From Paenibacillus catalpae (GTDB lineage Bacteria > Bacillota > Bacilli > Paenibacillales > Paenibacillaceae), in contig NZ_FOMT01000004.1 of the NCBI RefSeq assembly GCF_900112695.1, positions 186,001 to 250,000 on the forward strand: a DNA stretch of 64,000 nt, given 5' to 3'. The translations under genes and the position numbers were made by a program. The notes under the pieces are model-generated. The model was not told the origin of the DNA and did not search any database. It was given only the letters and a program-made list of their open reading frames with translations. Positions 51,803-62,451 of this stretch are shown here, one piece after another. The stretch's first letter is position 1. Each line of letters starts with the position of its first letter.

Positions 51803-52243
51803 TCAAAGCTTATCCATTGCCCGGGTAATCTGCTTCATAAGAAGGGGATTATCTTTATTGCCAGACCAGTAAACAGCGATCAAATTGTTTTTTTTGAATA
51901 AATGTGGATACAAATCCTTTAACTTTATCGGAACGGGCGTTCCATCTTCTCTCTCGATACGGATTCGTTCTTTTTCAGAAGAAAATACATAGAGCAATAA
52001 AAATTCACGATGTGCCATATCGCCTGTCGGCAAGGTTAATTCAAGAGGTACGGGTGCTTTTCCATTTATTTCAATACCCGTGGATGCCAGCTGTTCCGCC
52101 TCCTCCAGCGTTATCTCCTCAACTTCCAAGCCGTTTTTTTCAAGAGCCCGACTCACATCATCGGCAGTAAATGCTCCTTTGCCCGCACAAGCTGTCAACA
52201 AAAGGACTAGCGCTAGAATTAAGACCCCTAATTGCTTCTTCAT
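51803..52243 (-). CDS. Small lipoprotein of unknown function
   Basis: A 146-residue protein starting at ATG 52243, 9 bases after GAGAGG. The signal peptide ends in a lipobox (ALVLLLTACAGK), so it is membrane-attached outside. The mature part (TADDVSRALEKNGLEVEEIT, then LPTGDMAHREFLLLYVFSSE, then NLIAVYWSGNKDNPLLMKQI) recalls small Bacillus lipoproteins of unknown role. It is 27 bases after the membrane PH-like gene, so the pair may be cotranscribed. Confidence 0.75.
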   Translation of the reverse strand: MKKQLGVLILALVLLLTACAGKGAFTADDVSRALEKNGLEVEEITLEEAEQLASTGIEINGKAPVPLELTLPTGDMAHREFLLLYVFSSEKERIRIEREDGTPVPIKLKDLYPHLFKKNNLIAVYWSGNKDNPLLMKQITRAMDKL

Positions 52244-52270
52244 ATCATCATACCTCTCCAAACCGTCTCC

Positions 52271-52735
52271 TTATATCCATCTGAAAAAGAAGGAATAGTC
52301 CACTTTCACATTGTTCTTCCCCGCCCACTCCGCGATATCCGCAATACCCCTCTCTTCCTTGTCCACGTACCTGAAGCACATGCGAATCGGAACGATTCTT
52401 GCGCCACGCGGCTTTATTCCGATAATCGGGTGAACCGAATCCCGCCTGATCATGATCACTTCAATCTGTTCCGCTGTTATCGCTCGTCCGTTGAGCAAGA
52501 TCGCATCATCCTGGAGGCTAAGATCAATGGGCTTCTTCATTGCGCGAAACAGGGACCACAACAATACGCCGGCACATAAACAGAAGAATACTATTCCCAG
52601 GACATGCAGGACCGTATTATCTTCATTTGCCCGTAACTCACTAATAAGAAAGAGTGAACACAGCACCGTCATCGCGAAAATATTTTTCATTCCTGAAGGA
52701 TTTCTGACCGTGTGTTTGAATGGCTGAAGCTCCAC
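52271..52735 (-). CDS. Membrane protein with a cytoplasmic PH-like domain
   Basis: About 154 residues with start taken at GTG 52735, 9 bases after AGGAGG; TTG 52744 and GTG 52741 are too close to that site. Two helices (IFAMTVLCSLFLIS and VLGIVFFCLCAGVLLWSLF) are followed by a beta-rich part (IDLSLQDDAILLNGRAITAE, then QIEVIMIRRDSVHPIIGIKP, then RIVPIRMCFRYVDK) like bacterial PH domains (DUF986/bPH_2-like). Function is unknown. The lipoprotein gene follows. Confidence 0.65.
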   Translation of the reverse strand: MELQPFKHTVRNPSGMKNIFAMTVLCSLFLISELRANEDNTVLHVLGIVFFCLCAGVLLWSLFRAMKKPIDLSLQDDAILLNGRAITAEQIEVIMIRRDSVHPIIGIKPRGARIVPIRMCFRYVDKEERGIADIAEWAGKNNVKVDYSFFFRWI

Positions 52736-52843
52736 TTTCACCAACCTCCTCAGATCGTGAATATACTGCGAGATTATATATTACTATTCAATAAACAGCT
52801 AAATCATCCTGCTTAAAAGGAAAGCTTCTGCTTGAACACTTAC

Positions 52844-52872
52844 TTGACAGTCCCTGGTTACGAGTGTAATCT
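52844..52872 (+). promoter_or_regulatory. thiC promoter
   Basis: TTGACA, a 17-base spacer and TAATCT. The start near 52879 places the TPP aptamer at the very beginning of the transcript. Confidence 0.7.
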
Positions 52873-52885
52873 TTGACTATGAATT

Positions 52886-52978
52886 CCACTAGGGGCGCCC
52901 GTAAGGGCTGAGATAAGGCTAAGCCTTGGTCCCTTTGAACCTGATCTGGGTCATGCCAGCGTAGGAAAGTGGTCTTGT
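52886..52978 (+). ncRNA. TPP riboswitch (THI element)
   Basis: The conserved blocks GGGGCGCCC, GGGCTGAGATAAGGC, CCCTTTGAACCTGATCTGG and GTCATGCCAGCGTAGGAAAG are all present, matching the aptamer that binds thiamine pyrophosphate. It lies 310 bases before thiC. A hairpin GAAACGGG/CCCGTTTC and a terminator follow, so TPP should cause premature termination. Confidence 0.95.
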
Positions 52979-53053
52979 GCGCGTCAGCCAAATGCGAGAA
53001 ACGGGGTGCTATGATCATCTGCCCGTTTCCATTTGTGTAGATCTCGACACCTC

Positions 53054-53084
53054 AAGCCGCTCCCGACGGGGCGGCTTTTATTTG
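53054..53084 (+). terminator. Riboswitch-controlled terminator of thiC leader
   Basis: AAGCCGCtCC pairs with GGgGCGGCTT, then TTATTTG. It lies 75 bases after the TPP aptamer and is the likely expression platform. Confidence 0.8.
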
Positions 53085-53264
53085 TTGCCGGCGATAGTCC
53101 GGCCGCTTTTGAAAGCTGTCTCGGGGAGCGACCGGGCTTTTGGCGGGCTTTGCCTTGCCAGGGCGAGCTTTGCCGCCCTTTCGTCGTATCTAACCTGCTG
53201 AACGATGCGTGCACATTTCTCATTTCCCGAAGCAAAGGCCTCCTAGTGGACATTTAATCCATGA

Positions 53265-55052
<1,788 letters not shown>

Positions 55053-55057
55053 TCTCA

Positions 55058-55098
55058 AACAAAAACAACCGTTTCCCACCAAAGGGAAACGGTTGTTG
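55058..55098. terminator. Bidirectional terminator between thiC and importer genes
   Basis: ACAACCGTTTCCC pairs with GGGAAACGGTTGT around a 6-base loop. Confidence 0.9.
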
Positions 55099-55111
55099 TA
55101 CAAGAAACGAA

Positions 55112-55990
55112 TTAACCTTTTACCGAACCGGCCGCAATGCCTTCTACAATCCTGTCGCTGAGGAACAGGAACGTAATGAGAATCGGCAGGATACTGATCA
55201 TCAGCGTAGCGCCGATAGCGCCCCAATCGGTGGTATATTGGCCGATGAAGTTCTGCACGCCGACTGTAAGCGTCTTGAACTTATCCGAGCTGATAAACGT
55301 ATTGACGAAAATAAATTCGTTCCAGTTGTAAATCATGTTAATGATGCCCGTTGTCGCCAGCACGGAGCTGGTCATCGGGAAGACGATCCGGAAAAATACG
55401 GTATGGATGCCCGCACCGTCGATAACAGCCGCCTCTTCCACTTCCTTCGGCAGCGCATAGTAGAAGCCGAGCAGGATCATAATGGTGATTGGCATGTTAA
55501 ACGCCACATATGACAGGATCAAGGACAGCGGATTATCAATCAGATGCACTTTGTTGAACATGCTGAAGAGCGGAATAAGCGTCGAGTGAACCGGAATCAT
55601 CATCGCGACCATGAAGAGGCCAAGGACCAGCGAGCTTAGCTTCCATTTCATGCGGGTAATCGCGAATGTAACCAGGCTGCCGAGTACGATTGTTCCAGCG
55701 GTTGCCGCCACGGTAATCCATACGCTGTTCAGGAAATACGTATCAATATTGCCCGCATTCCACACTTTGCTGTAATTCTCCCAGTGCGGAGGCGAGGGCA
55801 GAGCAAATGGCGATAGATTAAACACTTCCTGGTTATTTTTCAAAGAGAAGAACATGAGCCAGATGAGCGGATAGATCTGGAACACCGCAACGGCGATGAG
55901 AACAATATAAAGTACAGCGTAGCCGATCTTCATCCCTATTCTCGTACCGGATTTCGCTTCGCCGCCCAGGTTCACAGTTGTAGATGACAT
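55112..55990 (-). CDS. Sugar ABC transporter permease (CUT1, MalG/AraQ type)
   Basis: A 292-residue permease with six predicted helices. ATG 55990 follows GAGGAGG. The EAA loop reads PKEVEEAAVIDGAGIHTVFF and the end FLFLSDRIVEGIAAGSVKG is typical. A 69-bp repeat array ends four bases before its ribosome-binding site. It partners the permease at 56239 and the lipoprotein at 57217. The importer has no ATPase gene in this cluster. Confidence 0.92.
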   Translation of the reverse strand: MSSTTVNLGGEAKSGTRIGMKIGYAVLYIVLIAVAVFQIYPLIWLMFFSLKNNQEVFNLSPFALPSPPHWENYSKVWNAGNIDTYFLNSVWITVAATAGTIVLGSLVTFAITRMKWKLSSLVLGLFMVAMMIPVHSTLIPLFSMFNKVHLIDNPLSLILSYVAFNMPITIMILLGFYYALPKEVEEAAVIDGAGIHTVFFRIVFPMTSSVLATTGIINMIYNWNEFIFVNTFISSDKFKTLTVGVQNFIGQYTTDWGAIGATLMISILPILITFLFLSDRIVEGIAAGSVKG

Positions 55991-56006
55991 GAAGCGTACC
56001 TCCTCA

Positions 56007-56236
56007 AAAGAATTATCACACAAACAGCCTGGTTAAGGCTGTTTGTGATGATTCTTGCATCGTAAGCATTAACCTAAAGAATTATCACACAAACAGCCTG
56101 GTTAAGGCTGTTTGTGATGATTCTTGCATCGTAAGCATTAACCTAAAGAATTATCACACAAACAGCCTGGTTAAGGCTGTTTGTGATGATTCTTGCATCG
56201 TAAGCATTAACCTAAAGAATTATCACACAAAACAGC
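56007..56236 (-). repeat. 69-bp hairpin repeat family, three tandem copies plus a partial
   Basis: Units begin at 56007, 56076, 56145 and 56214 (partial), a strict 69-base period. Each holds AAAGAATTATCACACAAACA, a CAGCC-TGGTTAA-GGCTG hairpin, GTTTGTGATGATTCTTGC, then ATCGTAAGCATTAACCT. The units are nearly identical, so expansion was recent. The array is intercistronic in the importer operon and adjoins the downstream SD. Confidence 0.97.
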
Positions 56237-56238
56237 AA

Positions 56239-57120
56239 TTAAGAATATTGGATCGTGTCTTTACTTGCAGTTGCCTTGCGGATGATATACGTCACGATTA
56301 GACAGATCAGGAGCAGGAAGAAGCCGATCGCACTGCCGTAACCAAAGTCATAAGCTTTGAACGCTTTATGGTACATGTACGACGCCATTACTTCACTTGA
56401 ACCGTTAGGACCGCCGTCCGTCATGACATAGATCAGGTCGAAGTATTTCAGGGAACCTACCACTGCAAGGACAATCGTTACTTTGACAACCTCCATCACA
56501 AGCGGGAACTTGATTTTCCAGGCTATCTGGAAGGCGTTCGCTCCATCAATCTTAGCTGCTTCTTCAAGCGAAGACGGGATGTTCTTCAGTGCTGCATAAT
56601 AGATCAGAATATAGAAGCCCGCGTACTGCCACAGAATCGGAATAAACAATGCGAACAGAACAAGATCCGTTTCTGCAAGCCAGGCGGGAGGATTTGCAAC
56701 GCCAAGGGATTCCAGCAAGCTATTCATAATACCGTTAGTAGGATGATAGATTTTGAGCCACAACTGAGCGATAGCTACCGAAGACAGCAGCATCGGGATT
56801 AAGTAGATTTTGCGGAACAGGTTTGCTCCTTTAAGTTTTGCCGCTAACACCATGGCAACAATGAGATAGATAATAAGGCTGACCATCGAAAATACAGCGA
56901 GTAAAAGCGAGTGCCCCGCGCTTTTCCAGAAATCTTCGTCTTTAATCAGTGTTGCGTAATTATCCAAACCAACCCACTTCATAGCGCCAATCCCGTTCCA
57001 CTCGTTCAGCCCGTAATATCCCGTCAGAACGATAGGAATATAAACAATGGCCAGGATGAGCAAGAGCGAAGGCAGAACATATAAAGCAATGACTTTCTTG
57101 TTAGATAGCACCTTATCCAA
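56239..57120 (-). CDS. Sugar ABC transporter permease (CUT1, MalF/AraP type)
   Basis: A 293-residue permease with six predicted helices. TTG 57120 lies 9 bases after AAAGGAG. The EAA loop is PSSLEEAAKIDGANAFQIAW. It is the first permease in the gene order binding protein, permease 1, permease 2. The substrate is set by the binding protein at 57217. Expression probably depends on the YesMN pair upstream and on a cre site before the binding-protein gene. Confidence 0.92.
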   Translation of the reverse strand: MDKVLSNKKVIALYVLPSLLLILAIVYIPIVLTGYYGLNEWNGIGAMKWVGLDNYATLIKDEDFWKSAGHSLLLAVFSMVSLIIYLIVAMVLAAKLKGANLFRKIYLIPMLLSSVAIAQLWLKIYHPTNGIMNSLLESLGVANPPAWLAETDLVLFALFIPILWQYAGFYILIYYAALKNIPSSLEEAAKIDGANAFQIAWKIKFPLVMEVVKVTIVLAVVGSLKYFDLIYVMTDGGPNGSSEVMASYMYHKAFKAYDFGYGSAIGFFLLLICLIVTYIIRKATASKDTIQYS

Positions 57121-57216
57121 ATCGGCCGACTCCTTTCTCTGTCAAAAACAAGGAGAGCAGCCTATCCGGCAGTTGAACCCGGCCGGACAGGCCTCCCTTA
57201 TTTTTAGATGTCTGAA

Positions 57217-58569
57217 CTAGTTGCCTTTCGTGATGGCCGCATCTTGCTCAGAAGCAAATTTCTCTGGGTTAACGGCTTTGCCGAAGAGCGATTGGATCAT
57301 GTTCAGATGAGTCTCAGCCGCATTAGCCGGCAATTGTACGTCTGCGAACAAGGTAATGCTGCTTGCTTTGTTCAGTTCGTTGAACAGATCGATGTACAGC
57401 TGAGGCAGCTCGATCGAAGCTGTGTCGATCTTCGTAGCCGGGATAACGCCTGCTCCCGTTACGGATTGCTCGCCCCACTTCGTTACGAAGTATTGCACGA
57501 ATGCTTTTGCTTCTTCTTGTACTTTCGAGTTTTCCGATACGAACAAGCCTACGCCAGGACCGCCAACCCAGCTGTCCGCGTTGCCTTTTCCGCCTTCAAC
57601 TGTCGGGAATTTGAAGAACCCAACGCTGTCGCGGAACGATTGCGGAACGTCCTCGTTTGTCGTGAAGTTAGGCAGCTCCCACGTACCCATCAGGTACATT
57701 GCAGCGTTGCCGTTCAGGAATTCAGATTTTGCTTCTTCGTTCGACAGGCCGTTGAAGCCTTTCACGAATGCATTCGCGTCTACAAGCGACTGTACTTCAG
57801 CAGCTGCTTGCTGCAAGCCTGGATCCGTGAATTTCGCCGTGCCTTTGATTGCGTTTGCTACCGTTTCTTGACCGGCAATGCGGTCAGCCAGATACATGTA
57901 CCACAGGGAACCTGTCCAGCGGTCTTTGTTGCCAAGTGCGATTGGGGCTACGCCTTTTTCGGACAGCGTTTTCACAACTTGCTTGAATTGCTCGTATGTC
58001 GTTGGAACTTCAAGATTGTATTTTTTGAAAATCTCTTTGTTGTAGTAGATTGGAGCGATGTTGAACTCCAGCGGAAGCGCATACGTTTTGTTGTCGATTG
58101 CGTAAGCTTCCGTTGTACCCGCTACGAATTTGCCGTTCAGCTCGCCGCTCAGCAGGTCGTCAACCGGAGTGAACAATTTGCCGTCGACGTAAGGCTTCAG
58201 GAAGCCTGCTGCCCAAGTTACGCCTACATCAGGAAGTTGATTGGAAGCAGAGAGGACTTTCAGCTTGTTCTTGTATTGCTCGTTATCCAGAACCTCTTGC
58301 TTGACTGTAACGTTTGGATGTTCTTTTTGGTAATCGTCGATGATTTGGTTAACGATCTTGTTCTGTCCGGCAGATACGCCTTCCGGCCACAGATGCATGA
58401 AGTTAATCGTTACCTTCTTATCGGAACCGCTTTCAGAAGAGCCGCCGTTAGAAGCTGTGTTGCCGCTATTTGAGCTGCTGCCGCTGTTGTTGTTGTTGCC
58501 GCATGCTGCCGTTACAAGGGCCAGACAGAGAATAAGTGCCATTGTCATCCACTTCGTTTGCTTGAACAC
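57217..58569 (-). CDS. Sugar-binding lipoprotein of an ABC importer
   Basis: A 450-residue binding protein. GTG 58569 lies 8 bases after AAAAGGGG. The signal peptide ends in a lipobox (ALVTAACGN), and an Asn/Ser/Gly-rich linker follows. The mature fold matches family 1 binding proteins (INFMHLWPEGVSAGQNKIVN, then GNAAMYLMGTWELPNF). It resembles binding proteins of YesMN-controlled oligosaccharide importers of Paenibacillus; the sugar is unknown. It is the first gene of the importer operon. A cre-like site and the YesMN pair lie upstream. Confidence 0.9.
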   Translation of the reverse strand: MFKQTKWMTMALILCLALVTAACGNNNNSGSSSNSGNTASNGGSSESGSDKKVTINFMHLWPEGVSAGQNKIVNQIIDDYQKEHPNVTVKQEVLDNEQYKNKLKVLSASNQLPDVGVTWAAGFLKPYVDGKLFTPVDDLLSGELNGKFVAGTTEAYAIDNKTYALPLEFNIAPIYYNKEIFKKYNLEVPTTYEQFKQVVKTLSEKGVAPIALGNKDRWTGSLWYMYLADRIAGQETVANAIKGTAKFTDPGLQQAAAEVQSLVDANAFVKGFNGLSNEEAKSEFLNGNAAMYLMGTWELPNFTTNEDVPQSFRDSVGFFKFPTVEGGKGNADSWVGGPGVGLFVSENSKVQEEAKAFVQYFVTKWGEQSVTGAGVIPATKIDTASIELPQLYIDLFNELNKASSITLFADVQLPANAAETHLNMIQSLFGKAVNPEKFASEQDAAITKGN

Positions 58570-58617
58570 GTTTACAACCCCTTTTTTACTGATGTGTTTG
58601 TCTTGCTAAGTAGATTG

Positions 58618-58631
58618 TAACAGCGCTTTCA
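58618..58631 (-). promoter_or_regulatory. cre-like catabolite operator of the sugar importer
   Basis: Minus-strand TGAAAGCGCTGTTA differs at one position from TGWAANCGNTNWCA. It lies 50-60 bases before the binding-protein start, as expected for CcpA control. Confidence 0.5.
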
Positions 58632-58671
58632 CTATGGCATAAGGTCATACGAGTTGGGAAAAGTACTACTT

Positions 58672-59460
58672 TTATTGGATTGTTTCCTCGGCATGGGTAA
58701 CATTCTTCCGGTACTGTCCGGGGCTTACGCCTTCATGCGAGCGGAACACTTTCACGAAATATTTGGCCGTCTGGTAGCCTGCCTTCTCGGCAATTTCATT
58801 GATTGACAGGCGCGTATTGGTCAGCAGCTCCTTGGCTCTCTGAACCCGCCGTCTCGTTAAATAATCGCTGAATGTCAGCCCGCATTGTTCTTTGAAAAGC
58901 ACGCTGAAATAACTTGCGTTCATATGCAAGTGGTCAGCAATATCCTTCATCGTAATCGGCTCATGCAGATGCTCATCCAGATATTGAATCGCCTCTTTTA
59001 CAGGTGCGCTATACTGGTTCTCCTGCTCCGTTGTCTCCAGCAGCTTTGTATCCACAAGTCGTTCCATCCGCTCGATGCGGTTCATCTCTACCTCCTTGCG
59101 GAAGGCGAGCTCTACGGCTTCAACAAGCTTAGCTTTGTCTAACGGCTTAAGTAAATATTCAATAACGCCAAACTGCAAGGCCTTGTGGGCATAGTCAAAT
59201 TGGGGATGGCCGGAGATCACGATAACAACCGGCGGATGTTGTCGTTCCCTCAGCTTCTCGACAAGCTCCAGCCCGTTGATCTCCGGCATCCGGATATCCG
59301 TGATGACGAGATTCGCCTCATTCTCATCCAGCCATTCCAATGCCTCTACCGCGCTTGACGCCGTTGTTATACGGCAACGCCCGGCGGACCAGGACTCCAG
59401 CACTTTACGTACGCCTTCTCTTGTTCTTGGCTCATCGTCCACAATCAGTATCGTCTTCAT
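58672..59460 (-). CDS. YesN-type response regulator with AraC output
   Basis: A 262-residue regulator. The receiver domain has the acidic pocket DDEPRTREG, phosphoacceptor Asp55 (VITDIRMPEING) and a conserved Lys (YLLKPLDK). The C-terminus is an AraC double helix-turn-helix: IKYLDEHLH-like, then ITMKDIADHLHMNASYFSVL, then NEIAEKAGYQTAKYFVKVFR. It overlaps the sensor kinase by 4 bases (ATGA). It probably activates the sugar importer downstream. Confidence 0.95.
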   Translation of the reverse strand: MKTILIVDDEPRTREGVRKVLESWSAGRCRITTASSAVEALEWLDENEANLVITDIRMPEINGLELVEKLRERQHPPVVIVISGHPQFDYAHKALQFGVIEYLLKPLDKAKLVEAVELAFRKEVEMNRIERMERLVDTKLLETTEQENQYSAPVKEAIQYLDEHLHEPITMKDIADHLHMNASYFSVLFKEQCGLTFSDYLTRRRVQRAKELLTNTRLSINEIAEKAGYQTAKYFVKVFRSHEGVSPGQYRKNVTHAEETIQ

Positions 59461-61193
59461 TCTACCAAGCCCCCATGTTCAATCGGTATTTCAAAGGACA
59501 TCTTCGTGCCCGCTCCCGGCTCGCTTTGAATCTGCAAGCCTTCCGTCTCTTCCCCGTAATATAGCCTTAGCCTGCGATCCACATTCGATATGCCAACCCC
59601 GGTGCCCTTCGCATCATGCACATGCCCCAGCTTCATCGCCGCATACAGGGACTGCACCTTGTCAAAGCTTATCCCCGGTCCGTTATCCGTAACCGAAATT
59701 CGAATATAGCCGGGACGTTCCGTATCCTCGACGTTTATGACAACCGATCCTTGCCCAAGCCGCTGCTCCACGCCATGCGAGATCGCATTCTCGACAAGCG
59801 GCTGGATTAACAGCTTCGGAATCGGAACACGGCGGCGGCTGTCGCAGCCTTCAATTCGCCACACAAGCCGATCAATCAGACGCATGTCCATAATTTTCAG
59901 ATAGCGTTCCGCATGCTCCAGCTCGTCTTCCACCGTTACCCATTCATCATCGTCTGCACGGTTAATGACATACCGGAACAAGCCGGACATGGCAACAACG
60001 ACCTGCGACAGCTCTTCCTCCCCTTTGTCCTCAAGCGCCCAATACAGCGCCTCCAGCGTGTTGAACAGAAAATGCGGGTTAATCTGCGCCTGCAGCGCCT
60101 TCAGCTCCGTCCGGCTCTGGATGATTTCCTTCTCATACACAACCTCGATCAGCTCGTTCAAATACGCGACCATCTGGTTGTACGTATTGTTCAGCTCATC
60201 AATCTCCAGGGTGGAGGAGGCAACCGGAATCGGCTTCAGCGAGCCGTACTTGGCTCCCCTCATTGCCTTAATCAGATTAAGGATTGGTCTCGTAATCATG
60301 GTCGACAGTATAAACGTCAGAATGATAAACAACAAACCGCCGATAATGACAGACACCTCAATGGCGGTCCGCAGAACAGAGATTCCTTCCGTCGCGTAGG
60401 TAGCCGGCGTCAGAATGAGCACCTTCCAACCCGCTGCCGTATCCAGCTGCTTTTGCACCGGGATATACGATTTGCCGTTCATCATAATGGCCTTCCGGTT
60501 TGTCTGCTGCAGAACGTCCTGCGGAATGTCCGACGAGAAGTTAGCCGCTATAATCTGGCCGGAGCCGTCAATAAGCCCCATCTCTTCTTTCCCGTCCGAG
60601 GACGTATTCGTATCGATCAGCTCAAAATATTTTTTATCAATTCGGACCAATAAATACCCGGCATTCGAAAAGGATTGGTCAATCAGGCGGACTCGCCGTA
60701 TTGCCGTAATCTGATTCGGATTTTTCGGATCAATGCCGTACCAGACCAGCTGGCCTGCCGCGCGATCCGCCTGACGGATCCACTCGTTCGGCACCTTGTT
60801 GTACAAGCTGACATCCGTCAGCGGGAACAACACCCGAAAGCCGTTGGAATATAACTCAATGGATTGCACGCCGCTGACATATGCCTGCTGCTTACGGATT
60901 TCATGCTGCAGCACCTGACGCTCCTCGAACGTCAGCATCGTTCCGCCAGCCTCCTTGGCCATCAGACTCTGAATCGACGCATTGGTAGCCACCTGCATTG
61001 TAAACGTATCCATTTGATGCAGCAGAACATCCATCTTGCCGGTCGCCTGCACCGCCGTCTGCTGGATATGCTTCTCGGCATTATTGCGCAGCAGCTCCGA
61101 GACTTGTCCGTAGGTGAAAAAGCCTACGGAAGCAAGCACCAGCAGCATAACGAGCATAAACCCCAGGAAGATTTGGTTCCGCAATGTGTTCAT
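59457..61193 (-). CDS. YesM-type sensor histidine kinase
   Basis: About 578 residues from ATG 61193 (MNTLRNQ). No strong ribosome-binding site is seen before it; a TTG at 61211 behind a G-rich tract is an alternative. Transmembrane helices near 8-30 and 290-310 flank a large dCache-like sensor. HAMP follows. The His-kinase box reads QAQINPHFLFNTLEALYWAL (His) and the ATPase boxes are PKLLIQPLVENAISHG and VTDNGPGI, with GTGVGISNVDRRLRLYYGEE. The domain order is that of YesM/LytS-type kinases, which sense sugars or their transport. It overlaps YesN by 4 bases. Confidence 0.92.
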   Translation of the reverse strand: MNTLRNQIFLGFMLVMLLVLASVGFFTYGQVSELLRNNAEKHIQQTAVQATGKMDVLLHQMDTFTMQVATNASIQSLMAKEAGGTMLTFEERQVLQHEIRKQQAYVSGVQSIELYSNGFRVLFPLTDVSLYNKVPNEWIRQADRAAGQLVWYGIDPKNPNQITAIRRVRLIDQSFSNAGYLLVRIDKKYFELIDTNTSSDGKEEMGLIDGSGQIIAANFSSDIPQDVLQQTNRKAIMMNGKSYIPVQKQLDTAAGWKVLILTPATYATEGISVLRTAIEVSVIIGGLLFIILTFILSTMITRPILNLIKAMRGAKYGSLKPIPVASSTLEIDELNNTYNQMVAYLNELIEVVYEKEIIQSRTELKALQAQINPHFLFNTLEALYWALEDKGEEELSQVVVAMSGLFRYVINRADDDEWVTVEDELEHAERYLKIMDMRLIDRLVWRIEGCDSRRRVPIPKLLIQPLVENAISHGVEQRLGQGSVVINVEDTERPGYIRISVTDNGPGISFDKVQSLYAAMKLGHVHDAKGTGVGISNVDRRLRLYYGEETEGLQIQSEPGAGTKMSFEIPIEHGGLVE

Positions 61194-61267
61194 CCGGTTG
61201 AACTGGAACAACTCAAACACCCCCGCCCTAATATCTGTAGCCCCTACTATACACAAAATCACTAAAA

Positions 61268-61300
61268 AAAAGAAAGCCCTCGGTTGGGGCTTGTCTCATT
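61268..61300 (-). terminator. Terminator of the GNAT gene at 61422-61991
   Basis: AAGCCC pairs with GGGCTT around CAACCGA, then TTCTTTTTTTT on the minus strand. It separates the acetyltransferase gene from the YesM kinase. Nothing else is seen in 61300-61421. Confidence 0.75.
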
Positions 61301-61421
61301 CGCCCGCCGCAGGCAAGCCGCTTCAAGGTGCGCTTAATCAAGCTTTATCTGCGGGCATCTGCGCTGAATCTCAGCTGTAACAGAGAGCCACAAATCCCTT
61401 TTTTGGCACAAATACCAATCC

Positions 61422-61991
61422 TTAAATCCCCCTGTTCATAAGCTTATCCAGGCGCTCCTTCACCTGCTGCCATTCTTCCGAGATAATGCTGAAAATAACG
61501 TAATCGAGTCCGTTATACTTCTTGCGGAGTATCCCTTCGCGCTGCGCGCCAAGCCGTTCAATGGCACGTTGAGAGCGATGATGCGTGGTCGTTGTAATAA
61601 GCTCCACCCTTACCGCCTCCCACTCTTCGAAGGCATATTTCAGAAGCAAATACTTGCATTCCGTATTCACTAATGTCCGCCAGACCTCCGGTGAATACCA
61701 AGTCCAGCCGATATTCAAATTACGGTGGAAAGAGGCAATCCGGAGAAATCTTGTCGTTCCGACGATCCGGTTCAGCTGCTTATCGAAGACGGCAAAAGGA
61801 AATTCATCACCACTCTCACGGCCTTGCAGCGCTTGAGTGACAAAGTGCTGCATCTCCTGAACGGTGCTGACCTTTACAGGCAAGTGCTCCCACAGTTCTT
61901 TCGAACGGGAACAATCAAATAAAGGCTGGACATGCTCCGCTCCAAGGGGCAGCAGCTTTACTCTTTCACCTTCCAGCTCAATATTATCCAT
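61422..61991 (-). CDS. RimJ/RimL-type GNAT N-acetyltransferase
   Basis: A 189-residue protein of the larger GNAT type. Visible features are the N-terminal ELEGERVKLLPLGAEHVQPL, a central FAVFDKQLNRIVGTTRFLRI, IGWTWYSPEVWRTLVNTECK and LLKYAFEEWEAVRVELITTT, then RSQRAIERLGAQREGILRKK. These match RimJ/RimL-like protein or small-molecule acetylators. ATG 61991 follows GAGGAG. The substrate is unknown. It is monocistronic. Confidence 0.87.
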   Translation of the reverse strand: MDNIELEGERVKLLPLGAEHVQPLFDCSRSKELWEHLPVKVSTVQEMQHFVTQALQGRESGDEFPFAVFDKQLNRIVGTTRFLRIASFHRNLNIGWTWYSPEVWRTLVNTECKYLLLKYAFEEWEAVRVELITTTTHHRSQRAIERLGAQREGILRKKYNGLDYVIFSIISEEWQQVKERLDKLMNRGI

Positions 61992-62092
61992 GTAAACAGC
62001 TCCTCTGCTTGTTAGTCCGCGCCATTATTATCCATTTTCTGTTATATTCCTAATCATATCTTCTCCTCCGTAATGGAGTAAAGGACAAACAT

Positions 62093-62380
62093 CTATCCAA
62101 GCTGCTGGCCAGATTTGAAACGTTGCCGCTTCTGCATTCGGTCAGCCATATTCCCGCTATCCCCGGCTTTGTTAAGCATCCGCCATGCATCGGGGCCGTT
62201 CTGGCCTCCACGCCGCTGCCTCGGGAGGTTTTGCCGCTCACCGTTGCTTGGGAGCAGCAGCATATCCCCGTTGGACTGCTCCAGCAGCGAGACAGTGGCT
62301 ATCCATCGGCAGCCCGGGAAACATTTATAGAGCTTGTCAAGACGCTTATAAAGTCTGAAGTACAGGAAACCCGCCATTGA
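62093..62380 (+). pseudogene. C-terminal remnant of a LysR-family regulator
   Basis: The frame LSKLLARFETLPLLHSVSHI, then PAIPGFVKHPPCIGAVLAST, then PLTVAWEQQHIPVGLLQQRD, then SGYPSAARETFIELVKTLIK ends at TGA 62380. The order hydrophobic-strand, PVGLLQQRDSGYPSAARETF is the usual end of a LysR effector domain. No helix-turn-helix or start codon precedes it, and the frame closes upstream at about 62053. This is a broken gene. The reading frames on the other strand here are incidental. Confidence 0.6.
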
Positions 62381-62451
62381 CATAATGGGCTGTGCGCTAT
62401 ATTTTTCTAATAAGCTTGCTGCTAAATAAAACATTGCGAGGTGTTGTGGAC

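Noticed and set aside
52788-53257. Short frames across the thiC leader
   Set aside because: They overlap the TPP aptamer and terminator, which explain the conservation there.
57208-58473. A 421-codon plus-strand frame opposite the sugar-binding protein gene
   Set aside because: Antisense to a clear lipoprotein gene. The composition is rich in Cys, Arg and Phe, typical of a mirror frame.
62093-62434. A 113-codon minus-strand frame
   Set aside because: It is antisense to the LysR remnant and overlaps the next gene's leader. The sequence is not protein-like.
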